Positions 7,665 through 14,667 are shown, numbered from the stretch's first letter. The stretch is DNA of 15,362 bases from an uncultured bacterium (GCA_927798255.1 CAKMMH010000022.1:1-15362), one strand, 5' to 3'. Numbers and translations: made by a program. Notes: generated from the sequence alone by a model not told the origin.

Positions 7665-8408
7665 TTATTTCTGTAACCAACGATCGATAATCTTCTTAAA
7701 GTGATCAAATGGATAAGCACCCTTAACAGCTACACCATTAACAAAGAATCCTGGTGTTCCAGAAATTCCGTTCTTACCAGCAAGAGCAATATCAGCATTT
7801 AATTGTTCTTCTGCAGCCTTAGAACCTCTATCCGCATTAAACTTGTCGATATTTAACCCTAACTTCTTAGCAGTTGCAACGATAAATTCGTCACTTAAGC
7901 TTCCTTGATTATCAAAGAATTCATTATGCATTTCCCAGAATTTTCCTTGCTTTCCAGCAGCAATTGTAGCTAATGCACAAGGTTTAGCCATCTTATGAAA
8001 TGAAAGAGGCATATGCTTAAATACAACTCTAACATCATTAGGATAAGCTTTTAAGATTTGTTCCATAGTGTCTTTTCCACGTTTGCAGAATGGACATTGG
8101 AAATCTGAAAATTCAATGATCGTAACCTTAGCATCTTTAGCACCAGTAACAGGGCTATTACCTACTTCGATTTTTACAGGATTTTTGAATTGATCCTCTA
8201 ATTCTTGCTCTTCAGCTTTTTCTTGAGCTTTTCTTTGTTCTTCTTGCTTATCTTGAAAATATTTTTCAACAGCACCACCGACTACTTTTCTTCCTTCGTC
8301 ACTGTTAACATATTTTTCAATTCCAGAGTTAAGATCTGTGTCACTTAAGCAAGCACTTAGACCAAAAGTAAGAGCTAATGCTGATAATGTAAATAATTTT
8401 TTATTCAT
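7665..8408 (-). CDS. DsbA/thioredoxin-fold lipoprotein, probable thiol:disulfide oxidoreductase
   Basis: The N-terminus is a lipoprotein signal: MNKK, a hydrophobic core, then lipobox LSAC with the modified Cys at 20. A highly charged helical linker (about 40-75, Glu/Gln/Lys-rich) holds the catalytic domain away from the membrane. The DsbA-like domain (about 78-247) has active site CPFC (105-108) within FSDFQCPFCKRG and the cis-proline loop GTPGFFVNG (217-225, P219). This is the compact family found widely in deltaproteobacterial-type and Gram-positive bacteria, probably forming or isomerising disulfides in envelope proteins. Two further cysteines exist: C20, which is lipidated, and C144. The start is supported by AAAGGAA about ten bases upstream. 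The gene is divergent from a secreted cyclophilin gene. The redox direction cannot be told from sequence. Confidence 0.88.
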   Translation of the reverse strand: MNKKLFTLSALALTFGLSACLSDTDLNSGIEKYVNSDEGRKVVGGAVEKYFQDKQEEQRKAQEKAEEQELEDQFKNPVKIEVGNSPVTGAKDAKVTIIEFSDFQCPFCKRGKDTMEQILKAYPNDVRVVFKHMPLSFHKMAKPCALATIAAGKQGKFWEMHNEFFDNQGSLSDEFIVATAKKLGLNIDKFNADRGSKAAEEQLNADIALAGKNGISGTPGFFVNGVAVKGAYPFDHFKKIIDRWLQK

Positions 8409-8501
8409 ATAACTATTCCTTTATTAAAACATAAAATCTAACGAATGATTTTTAAGTGTCCCTTATTTTACATAAATTTAATCTTGTTGAGTAGTCCTTT
8501 T

Positions 8502-8507
8502 TATAAT
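8502..8507 (+). promoter_or_regulatory. Candidate -10 element for the cyclophilin gene
   Basis: A perfect TATAAT lies 45 bp before the cyclophilin ATG, in the 144-bp gap shared with the divergent dsbA-like gene. The -35 is poor (TTAATC with an 18-bp spacer), so an activator or only weak expression is possible. Confidence 0.4.
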
Positions 8508-8552
8508 AAATTGGTATGCAATGTCATTTAGTTATTGTAAGGGATTTATTTT

Positions 8553-9119
8553 ATGTATTTTTTAAAACAACTTTTTATTTTATTTTTGGGGTTAATTATT
8601 ATGAATTCAAATGCTATAAGTGAAGATTTAATTGCTAATATAACTACTAGTAAGGGGGTAATAAAAATAAAACTTACACCTGAAAAGACACCTTTAACGG
8701 TTGCTAATTTTGTAAACCTTTCAAAGCGAGGGTTTTATAATGGGTTAACGTTCCATAGAGTTATCTCTGATTTTATGATTCAAGGAGGTGACCCTTTAGG
8801 AAATGGAACAGGTGGTCCTGGATATAGATTTCAAGATGAATTTGATAGTTCATTAAAGCATAATCGACCAGGTACTCTTTCAATGGCAAATGCGGGGCCA
8901 AATACTAATGGAAGTCAATTTTTTATAACTCACGTTGCAACTCCTTGGCTTGATGGAAAGCATGCCGTGTTTGGTTATGTTGAGGAAGGCCAAGATGTAG
9001 TAGATAATGTAAGACAAGGGGATAAAATCGAAAAAATTGAAATTCAAGGTGATACTTCTAAAGTGTTAAGCATTAAAGAAGTCGCAACTTGGAATAAGAT
9101 TTTAGATGAAAGAAAATAA
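8553..9119 (+). CDS. Secreted cyclophilin-type peptidyl-prolyl cis-trans isomerase
   Basis: This enzyme speeds proline cis-trans isomerisation in exported proteins. Residues 1-21 form a Sec signal peptide (hydrophobic [14 protein letters not shown], cleavage probably near SNA). The rest is a minimal bacterial cyclophilin. Active-site residues are present: FHRVI (67-71, catalytic R69), FMIQGGDP (74-81), [17 protein letters not shown] (110-126) and [10 protein letters not shown] (132-141, with W132 and H137). Length 188 is normal for a periplasmic PpiA-type enzyme. The start is confirmed by AAGGGA (8539-8544), eight bases upstream. Downstream is a large hairpin terminator. Divergent pairing with a disulfide oxidoreductase suggests an envelope protein-folding locus; that link is inference. 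Confidence 0.93.
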   Translation: MYFLKQLFILFLGLIIMNSNAISEDLIANITTSKGVIKIKLTPEKTPLTVANFVNLSKRGFYNGLTFHRVISDFMIQGGDPLGNGTGGPGYRFQDEFDSSLKHNRPGTLSMANAGPNTNGSQFFITHVATPWLDGKHAVFGYVEEGQDVVDNVRQGDKIEKIEIQGDTSKVLSIKEVATWNKILDERK

Positions 9120-9163
9120 AAATTTTTATAAGTATTTTATAAGGATAAGTGAGATTCTAAAAT

Positions 9164-9246
9164 AAAAAAAAGAGAAGAAGGAATAGAAAAAAATTTCACA
9201 AGCAAAATGCACAAACTTTCCTACTCCTTAACTTCTCCTTTTTTTT
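9164..9246. terminator. Large-loop hairpin, probable bidirectional terminator
   Basis: A purine-rich arm (9164-9186, A-tract then GAGAAGAAGGAATAG) pairs with a pyrimidine-rich arm (9221-9246, CTACTCCTT..CTTCTC then a T-tract), with a few mismatches and a loop of about 34 nt. It lies between the cyclophilin gene (+) and the minus-strand pseudogene. The T-tract suits termination of the plus transcript and the A-tract the minus one. The long loop is unusual for an intrinsic terminator. Confidence 0.6.
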
Positions 9247-9279
9247 CAATTCTTATATTCGATAAAAAGAGATACATCC

Positions 9280-10060
9280 CTAAAGCATTCTAGATCGGCC
9301 CTTAAATGTGGACTTTTCCCAATCATCACAAAAAAAGCGATATTTATAGTTATTAACATCAGCCTTCTTAACGTTTTTAAAATCTTGATATTCGTTACCA
9401 AGATGATTGGAAAAGTAGTTATCTTTAAGATATTCATCAAGATCTCCCCCAATAAATCTTTTATTTTCTTCGATAACATGTCCTATGATACAAGGAGAAT
9501 TCGACGCTAATTTATAGCAAAGCTTTACAGCATCTCGAATGTCAGAAATTTTATTCGAATAAATAACAAATAAGCCGACATAACCCCTTAAGATTAACAC
9601 TTGGGTAATGCCCATACCTATCTTTGTGATTTAAAAAATTCGCAATCTCAACACTAGGTTCAGAGACAGAGAATGCAACTGTCGAAGTAAGATTTTTAGG
9701 AACAGATAAATACGAAAAAGCCCCACTTGAATCAATAAGAAAAATCCTTTATAGGAATATTATCTTTACTGAATTTAACCCTTCAGTTTGCACTCTTTCA
9801 GTCCAGACTTTATAATCCCCTACATTGATGTAATCATACTTTTTCTTATCCTTGTATTCCTCAACAAAATTAAGGAAAGATTCTTGATGTCTAATTATCT
9901 TCCTTTTTTGCTGGTCGAAGAACATTTCTCGTAATTTTTCATAATCAATAGTTTCAGTAATTTCGGGATCGACTTGAGTTCTTGTAATATCTTGCGCTTT
10001 GCATTTAAATGCAAAAGCAATAAAAAAAACAATAAAAGTAACAATACAAAACTTTTTCAT
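9280..10060 (-). pseudogene. Broken gene for a secreted protein of unknown function
   Basis: The 5' part (10060-9749) starts with AGAAAGG and ATG and encodes a signal peptide (MKKFCIVTFIVFFIAFAFKC, cleavage near CKAQ) and a charged helical region, then hits TAA. Coding sense continues in shifting frames. An alternative frame over the end of that part gives VKFSKDNIPIKDF. The first frame resumes with LIDSSGAFSYLSVPKN and runs to about 9560. The +1 frame then carries YSNKISDIRDAVKLCYKLA onward to a TAG at 9280. The implied breaks fall at short homopolymers: one G lost from GGGG, one T gained in TTTT, one base gained near AAGGGGT. Repaired, it would be about 260 residues. I recognise no family. 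Neighbouring genes are intact, so true decay is likelier than sequencing error. Confidence 0.65.
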
Positions 10061-10349
10061 TTCATAAACCTTTCTAACTGAAACATGAGTAAAAAAAATT
10101 CTATTCTATTTCCTTCTTCTACTCATATGAACATGAATCTTTATTGCAAATCAAAAATCACATCAAACTTAACGTAAATTCAATTTGCATAAAGATACAA
10201 AATTCTAAAGATTATATTATATATTAAAATCAAATTATATGATTAAAACTATTAACTATCTAAAATACAAAGTATTTTAAGAAATTATATAAAAGAAAAC
10301 ACATCTAATATTTTAGTTTTAAAAAGTTTTTTCAAAGAATTTTAGATAT
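10061..10349. other. Intergenic region with a 7-bp inverted repeat; no gene seen
   Basis: About 290 bp, very AT-rich, with no supportable gene. It contains ATGAGTA (10085-10091) and TACTCAT (10120-10126), perfect 7-bp arms around a pyrimidine-rich 28-nt loop, just upstream of the minus-strand pseudogene. Read on the minus strand, the loop contains AGAAGAAGGAAATAGAA. This closely resembles the purine arm of the hairpin at 9164-9186 on the plus strand, so similar text flanks the pseudogene in inverted orientation. The rest (10180-10310) is an ATATTATATATT-like stretch. Confidence 0.5.
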
Positions 10350-10562
10350 ATGCTAAACAGTGTAGATAAATTAGTTGATATATCAAACAGGTTAGAACAG
10401 ATTGAAAATTCAGCAGAATGGATCTCAAGAGAGATGGTTCGTAGCGATACTGCGATTTCGTAGACAGGTTCTTTAATTTGTTTTCTTGCAGATAATATTA
10501 GGAAAAAAGTTTGCGCGCTTGTCAAAGAATTAGAAGAAACCATTAGTCTCTCCTTAAATTAA
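10350..10562 (+). pseudogene. Small helical-protein gene interrupted by an in-frame TAG
   Basis: From ATG 10350 the frame encodes 37 residues (SVDKLVDISNRLEQIENSAE, then WISREMVRSDTAIS), meets TAG at 10461-10463, and continues in the same frame (TGSLICFLADNIRKKVCALV, then KELEETISLSLN) to TAA at 10560. Read through, it is a 70-residue, charged, mostly helical protein with no membrane segment. First codon positions are about 70% purine across the frame, a coding signature. The overlapping minus-strand frame lacks that signature, although it has a good AAGGAG-ATG. The interrupting codon would be CAG (Gln) with one C-to-T change. No clear Shine-Dalgarno site precedes the ATG, consistent with decay. 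TAG ends priA and the DUF59 gene normally, so recoding is unlikely. Confidence 0.5.
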
Positions 10563-10630
10563 TAAAAAGTTTCTAAACATTTCTTATATCTAAAATCCGC
10601 ATTATATCACTAGGATTTTCCTAAATTTTA

Positions 10631-10660
10631 TTTTACTATTTTTGAAAATTAGGCTAAAAT
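10631..10660 (+). promoter_or_regulatory. Candidate promoter of the 99-residue orphan gene
   Basis: TTTTAC (10631-10636) and TAAAAT (10655-10660) have an 18-bp spacer, 64 bp before the ATG at 10724. The match is moderate, in AT-rich DNA. Confidence 0.3.
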
Positions 10661-10723
10661 AACAGATTCGAAGTTGTCAACTTACGGTTTTTTTAATTTT
10701 AGAATTTAAAAAAGGTATTAGGC

Positions 10724-11023
10724 ATGAAAGACAACGATAAAAAGTATGTCGTTAATGTCACAGACAATGGAACCGTGACAATTACTTGGTTCTTTGAACT
10801 TCAAGAAACCCAAATTATTGAGTTAAAACAACAACTCAACAGAAGTGCGGCCACCAAGAAAAGGTGGAAAGTTGAAGTAATCAAGGACGGGGTTCCACGA
10901 ACTGTGGCGACGACATGTTATCCGCCTCCCACTTACATACAACTTTTATGTGGGAGCGAAGAGAACAGCGAAATAGCTCGAATTATTCAAGTAGCTGAAC
11001 AAATCGCTATTAACGCTCAATAA
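10724..11023 (+). CDS. Orphan 99-residue protein of unknown function
   Basis: I do not recognise the family. The protein starts with a polar beta-rich segment (KKYVVNVTDNGTVTITWFF, about 6-24). A helix with Gln/Glu-rich text follows (about 25-42), then a basic strand region (KKRWKVEVIKDGVPR, about 45-59), a CYPPPTYIQLLCG segment with two cysteines (C65, C76), and a C-terminal helix (about 83-97). There is no signal peptide or membrane segment, so it is probably cytoplasmic. Coding support comes from AAGG ten bases upstream, balanced amino-acid use and a dedicated terminator. Its GC content is about 45% by hand count of 10801-10980, against about 30% in neighbours, and it uses many GC-ending codons. 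This suggests recent transfer or strong codon selection. It sits next to two broken genes. Confidence 0.75.
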   Translation: MKDNDKKYVVNVTDNGTVTITWFFELQETQIIELKQQLNRSAATKKRWKVEVIKDGVPRTVATTCYPPPTYIQLLCGSEENSEIARIIQVAEQIAINAQ

Positions 11024-11028
11024 TCGAC

Positions 11029-11064
11029 AAAAGGCGCAACTAAGTTTTTAGTTACGCCTTTTTT
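11029..11064. terminator. Intrinsic terminator after the orphan gene
   Basis: The stem AAAAGGCGCAACTAA (11029-11043) pairs with TTAGTTACGCCTTTT (11048-11062) around the loop GTTT, with a single mismatch, followed by a T-run on the plus strand. It lies six bases after the orphan's stop and 40 bp before the fabG stop on the other strand. It may also stop fabG transcripts, less efficiently. Confidence 0.9.
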
Positions 11065-11104
11065 ATTATCAAATAAAGCTATCTATTTTCAGCATCAGCC
11101 GTTT

Positions 11105-11854
11105 TTATATGCACAAACCGCCACTAACACTCAAAACTTGTCCAGTTATATAACCAGCACTTGGTTTTGCAAAAAAGCTAACAGCATTAGCTACTTCGTT
11201 TGGTTTAGCAAATCTTTTTAATGGAATATTATTTAGGCAAGATTCTTTAACTTTATCGTTAAGTTCATTTGTCATATCGGTTTCAATAAAACCTGGGGTT
11301 ACGACATTTACCGTAATATTTTTACTTGCGAGTTCTCTTGCTAAAGTTTTTGAAAATCCTATAAGTCCTGCTTTTGATGCCGAGTAAGCACTTTGTCCAA
11401 TATTTCCCATCTGACCTACAATTGAACTAATATTTACGATACGACCATATTTTGATTTAAGCATAACTTTTGAAACTGCGCGTGATACATAGAAAGCACC
11501 TGTTAAATTAACGTCCATTGTGCTTTGCCAATCTTCATCTTTTGCACGAATTATTAAATCATCTCTTGAGATACCAGCGTTATTAATCAAGATATCAATC
11601 TTTCCTTGTTCATCTTTGATTTGATTTATAGCATTTTCAACAGCGTCTTTATCTTGAACTTTAAAACCAATTGCTTTTGCATTTCCGCCGTTTGCCTTTA
11701 TTTCTTCTACTACTTTATTTGCAGCATCTGCGTTTGATGAATAATTTACATAAACAAAAGCACCTTCTTTTGCAAGATCAAGAGCAATTGCTTTTCCAAT
11801 TCCACGTGATGCTCCTGTTACCAATGCCACTTGTGATTCTAAACTATTACCCAT
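11105..11854 (-). CDS. fabG: 3-oxoacyl-[acyl-carrier-protein] reductase FabG
   Basis: FabG reduces 3-oxoacyl-ACP to 3-hydroxyacyl-ACP with NADPH in each cycle of type II fatty-acid synthesis. It is a classic short-chain dehydrogenase of normal length (249). The nucleotide-binding motif is TGASRGIG (13-20) and NNAG is at 91-94. The catalytic tetrad is N116, S144 (NISS), Y157 and K161 (YSASK). The C-terminus has the family's GYITGQVLSVSGG. The start overlaps the end of plsX by eight bases (AAATGGGTAA), with AAGGAG inside plsX, so translation is coupled. FabH and FabD, often encoded between plsX and fabG, are absent here. Other short-chain dehydrogenases resemble FabG, but sequence and position both favour this call. 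Confidence 0.95.
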   Translation of the reverse strand: MGNSLESQVALVTGASRGIGKAIALDLAKEGAFVYVNYSSNADAANKVVEEIKANGGNAKAIGFKVQDKDAVENAINQIKDEQGKIDILINNAGISRDDLIIRAKDEDWQSTMDVNLTGAFYVSRAVSKVMLKSKYGRIVNISSIVGQMGNIGQSAYSASKAGLIGFSKTLARELASKNITVNVVTPGFIETDMTNELNDKVKESCLNNIPLKRFAKPNEVANAVSFFAKPSAGYITGQVLSVSGGLCI

Positions 11855-12962
11855 TTTCTTTCTCCTTATTATTTCGTTTTTTTCTTAAATCGTTTTCTAT
11901 TTCTTTCCACATGTTAGCTTCTAAATTTGCATTAGAATCGAAATCGACTTCTAGGAGTGCTTCTTTAATCATATCTGTAATATTACCTTCAACAAAATCG
12001 CTTGTTGATTTTAGACCATAATAGAAAGCATCTTCTTTTGATGAACCATGTAGCACCATAGCAGGATAATTTAATCCAAGAAGTGGTGCGCTTGCATTTT
12101 CTGGAGTACTTAACTTTTCTTTAAAGATTGATTTAATAACTGGCTTTGCTAAAAATAAACCAAATGAACCTAGAATACTTTTCTTTACAGATTTTTTTAA
12201 CAAATCAAAAATAAAGGTTACCATTCCTTCCATTGTTTTTAGGACAACATTTCCGACAAATCCATCGCATACAACAACATCTGCGATATCTCGCATGATT
12301 CCACGACCTTCGACGTAACCAATAAAATTAAGATCTTTTTTCTTACTTAAGTATAGTGCGGCGCCTCTTATAATTTCCGTCCCTTTACAAAGCTCTTCTC
12401 CATTTGATAAAAGTGCAACTCGAGGGCTTTCTTTTTTATATTCATTTTCGTACACAACGCTTGCAAATACGCTTCCCATAAGAGCAAATGTGATTAACTG
12501 ATTCTTATTACAATCAACATTTGCTCCACTATCAAGTAGTATCAATGGAGACTTATCTATTCTTGGAATTCTCGAAGCAATTGCAGGACGTTGAATCCCT
12601 GGAAGTGTTCCACACACTGCGATTCCCGCAGCCATCAAGGCCCCCGTATTTCCTGGCCCCATCACACCAAATGCGCGCCCTTCTTTTACAACTTCAAACG
12701 CAACTCTTATTGATGCTTTTCTTTTCCCTCTTATTGCAAGAGACGGACTCTCTTCCATTGTGATAACATCTGGAGCGTGTTGAACTTCAATAAGGCTACT
12801 AGGTTCCTCACCTAAATTTTTTAATGTGCTTAAAATCTCTTCTTCACCAACTAATATAACAGGAATGTTAAAATCTTTAGCAGCCTTTACAGTACCTTTT
12901 ATAGCAACAGAACTTCCAAAATCTCCACCCATAACATCGACAGCAATTCTTTTTCGTTCCAC
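11847..12962 (-). CDS. plsX: Phosphate acyltransferase PlsX
   Basis: PlsX is a peripheral-membrane enzyme converting acyl-ACP and phosphate to acyl-phosphate, the donor for PlsY in the first step of phospholipid synthesis. Signatures, numbered from the longest frame (GTG at 12971), are VDVMGGDFG (11-19), MGPGNTGALMAAG (104-116), LLDSGANVDC (145-154), the CDGFVGNVVLKTMEG region (235-249) and HGSS (308-311). I place the start at the GTG at 12962, not the one at 12971: AGGAG (12973-12977) lies eight bases before the former and abuts the latter. That gives 371 residues beginning MERKRIAVDVMGG, close to the usual N-terminus. A basic tail (RKKRNNKEKENG) ends the protein. The gene follows rpmF by 124 bp and overlaps fabG. 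Confidence 0.95.
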   Translation of the reverse strand: MERKRIAVDVMGGDFGSSVAIKGTVKAAKDFNIPVILVGEEEILSTLKNLGEEPSSLIEVQHAPDVITMEESPSLAIRGKRKASIRVAFEVVKEGRAFGVMGPGNTGALMAAGIAVCGTLPGIQRPAIASRIPRIDKSPLILLDSGANVDCNKNQLITFALMGSVFASVVYENEYKKESPRVALLSNGEELCKGTEIIRGAALYLSKKKDLNFIGYVEGRGIMRDIADVVVCDGFVGNVVLKTMEGMVTFIFDLLKKSVKKSILGSFGLFLAKPVIKSIFKEKLSTPENASAPLLGLNYPAMVLHGSSKEDAFYYGLKSTSDFVEGNITDMIKEALLEVDFDSNANLEANMWKEIENDLRKKRNNKEKENG

Positions 12963-13086
12963 AAAAAACACTCCTAAAAAATTAATTGATAACTTAACCT
13001 TAATATATTTTTAAACTAGCAAGAAAGCTTTATAAGTATAAGAAAAATAAAAAGCGATACTAACTAGATAATAATTTTTAAAAATA

Positions 13087-13293
13087 TTATTCTTCGTTAG
13101 AGTTATTTTCTGTTTCTTGAGCTATTTCTTTAACTTGTCTTCCTCTATATTGTCCGCAACTTGAGCAAACTCTATGAGGACGCATAGGAGAGTCGCAATT
13201 TGGGCAAGTAATAGTATTAACAACTGTTAAAGCATCATGAGAACGACGCATATTTCTTTTTGATTTTGATGTTTTCTTCTTAGGAACTGGCAT
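13087..13293 (-). CDS. rpmF: 50S ribosomal protein L32
   Basis: L32 is a small basic protein of the large ribosomal subunit. The N-terminal family motif [20 protein letters not shown] is clear. It is followed by a zinc ribbon with two CxxC pairs (C30/C33 and C43/C46), the cysteine-containing (C+) form of the protein. A YRGRQV segment and an acidic Glu/Asn tail end the 68-residue chain. The start is supported by AGAGGTG six bases upstream. The order rpmF-plsX is conserved across many bacteria and is kept here. Zinc dependence suggests a paralogue lacking cysteines could exist elsewhere in the genome; none is in view. Confidence 0.96.
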   Translation of the reverse strand: MPVPKKKTSKSKRNMRRSHDALTVVNTITCPNCDSPMRPHRVCSSCGQYRGRQVKEIAQETENNSNEE

Positions 13294-13716
13294 ATAACAC
13301 CTCTAAAATATACTTTAATATACAATAACTAAAATTTTCAAATTTGAGAGTTTTTTATCAAATAAAAAAAACCTAAACTCCATTTTTAACTAAATTTTTC
13401 TAAACTCTAAAAGGATTCTAACAAAAAACTTAGATCTTTACGCTTAGACATCGTGACATATTAGCACAAAACTCACATAATTCTCAAGTAAATTTGAAAA
13501 GAAACTTAAAAATAAACTAAATACTAAATTTATAAAGCAATTTTTTATTAAATACACTCGATACATTTTATGCTAGTTTTAATATCATTTTAACCCAAAA
13601 AAGCTAGCTTTTTATAATTTTAACGCTATAATTAAGGTACATTTCATAAAATTTCCTTTAATTTAAGCAAATTTTAACGTTTTATTAAGGAATTCTACTT
13701 AAAGGGAGCATAAAAA
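13294..13716. promoter_or_regulatory. 423-bp divergent control region between rpmF and ssb
   Basis: No gene is supportable here. On the ssb side are a perfect 16-bp palindrome AAAAAGCTAGCTTTTT (13598-13613), two TATAAT hexamers (13613-13618 and 13627-13632), and two near-identical direct repeats starting AATTTTAACG and ending ATTAAGG (13616-13637 and 13670-13690, starts 54 bp apart). The second repeat lies just before the ssb ribosome site AAAGGGAG. The core TTTTAAC also occurs near 13385 and 13588. No TTGACA-like -35 fits either TATAAT well. The palindrome and repeats are candidate operators; their function is unknown. Confidence 0.5.
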
Positions 13717-14184
13717 ATGGGAGTAAATAAAGTAATATTACTTGGAAGACTTGGACAAGATCCAGATCTAAAATATTCAGCAAGCCAATATCCAGTTGCA
13801 AGATTTTCACTAGCAACTGGCGAAAGAAAAAAAGATTCTGCAAGTGGAAATTGGGTAGAACATACTGAGTGGCATAACATTGTAACATTTGCAAAAACTG
13901 CTGAAAATTGTAGTAAGTTTCTAAAAAAAGGAAGTGAAGTTTATATCGAAGGAAAACTTCAAACTCGTAAATGGCAAGACAAAGAAGGAAAAGACAGATA
14001 TACTACTGAAATCATTGCAAATACTGTTCAATTTGTTGGTGCAAAAGCTTCAGCTTCATCAAATGCTTCTTATGATGCTGTTCAAGATGCAAGTCAAAAC
14101 AACTATTTAGATTCATTAGCAAGCGCTGATAGTCTAGAAGAGCCTATAAGTGCAACATTTGATGATGACGATATCCCATTTTAA
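13717..14184 (+). CDS. ssb: Single-stranded DNA-binding protein
   Basis: SSB coats single-stranded DNA in replication, recombination and repair and recruits partner enzymes. The OB-fold spans residues 1-108, with family motifs MGVNKVILLGRLGQDPD (1-17), TEWHNIVTF (50-58), KKGSEVYIEGKLQTRKW (70-86) and YTTEIIA (95-101). A short Ser/Ala/Asn-rich linker (109-145) leads to the acidic interaction tip DDDDIPF (149-155), the expected docking site for partners such as PriA, which is also encoded in this window. Length 155 is normal. The start is well supported by AAAGGGAG eight bases upstream. The long upstream region with direct repeats suggests regulation. Confidence 0.97.
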   Translation: MGVNKVILLGRLGQDPDLKYSASQYPVARFSLATGERKKDSASGNWVEHTEWHNIVTFAKTAENCSKFLKKGSEVYIEGKLQTRKWQDKEGKDRYTTEIIANTVQFVGAKASASSNASYDAVQDASQNNYLDSLASADSLEEPISATFDDDDIPF

Positions 14185-14281
14185 TGGGCAGTGAGGTATT
14201 AGGCGTTAGGAATCAGATTTCTGGTTTCGGGTTTCCAAGATCTGGTTTCCGAATCCTAATCCCTAGAAATCAAGCCTCTAA
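14185..14281. repeat. Degenerate intergenic repeat block 3
   Basis: This GC-richer non-coding text lies between the convergent ssb and DUF59 genes. Two copies of TCTGGTTTC occur (TCTGGTTTCGG and TCTGGTTTCCG). TTAGGAATC faces GAATCCTAA, and the outer GAGG faces CCTC, so the block could fold as an imperfect long hairpin. In style and composition it matches blocks 1 and 2 but with different units. No separate U-tract terminator is seen, so this fold may do that job. Confidence 0.55.
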
Positions 14282-14572
14282 CTAAAACCCCATGTAATCC
14301 TTTAATTCCTGTGAAGGCTCCCAAGGGGGGTCAAAAGTCACATTAATTTCGACATTTTCTACGCCCTGAACATTTGACACTGCATCTTTAACATTTTGAG
14401 TCATATATGGAGCCATAGGACACATAGGGGTCGTAAAAGTCATTGTGATTATTACATTAGGTCCATTAATTTCAATATTATAAACAAGTCCTAAAAAGTA
14501 AATATCAAGACCGATATCTGGATCATAAACTGTTTTTAGTGCATTTATAACATCATCTTTTTGTATTGACAT
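14282..14572 (-). CDS. DUF59/MIP18-family (SufT-like) iron-sulfur assembly protein
   Basis: This small protein is a stand-alone MIP18/DUF59 domain (96 residues, usual length), a family that helps mature or target iron-sulfur clusters. The family motif is DPDIGLDIYFLGLVY (17-31). The conserved cysteine C51 sits in TFTTPMCP (45-52), and the C-terminal motif FDPPWEPSQEL is at 80-90. The start is supported by AAGGA about eight bases upstream, and the stop is TAG. No other suf or isc gene is in the window, so the partner system is unknown. It is convergent with ssb across repeat block 3. Confidence 0.88.
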   Translation of the reverse strand: MSIQKDDVINALKTVYDPDIGLDIYFLGLVYNIEINGPNVIITMTFTTPMCPMAPYMTQNVKDAVSNVQGVENVEINVTFDPPWEPSQELKDYMGF

Positions 14573-14667
14573 CTATTTTCCTTAATAAAAATTTTTAAAT
14601 TTTTCACTATAAAAAATATAACTCTTTATCTTGTAAAACAAGTGCTTTTAAAGTTATTCTATATCTT

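Noticed and set aside
9246..9479. 77-codon minus-strand frame inside the pseudogene
   Set aside because: It overlaps the better-supported frame continuing the secreted-protein pseudogene, and its product is a poor isoleucine-rich shadow.
10461..10463. Genome-wide reassignment of TAG
   Set aside because: priA (stop at 2623-2625) and the DUF59 gene (stop at 14282-14284) end naturally at TAG in the right place for their families.
10319..10543. Minus-strand 74-codon frame with AAGGAG seven bases before its ATG
   Set aside because: First codon positions show no purine bias and the composition looks like the antisense of a charged helical protein. The plus frame across the same DNA carries the coding signature. 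The ribosome-like site may be chance, so I kept the alternative only as a refuting test.
13429..13470. Minus-strand ATG with a 14-codon frame (MSKRKDLSFLLESF) upstream of rpmF
   Set aside because: It has no ribosome site, is very short, and nothing continues in other frames. It is most likely chance.
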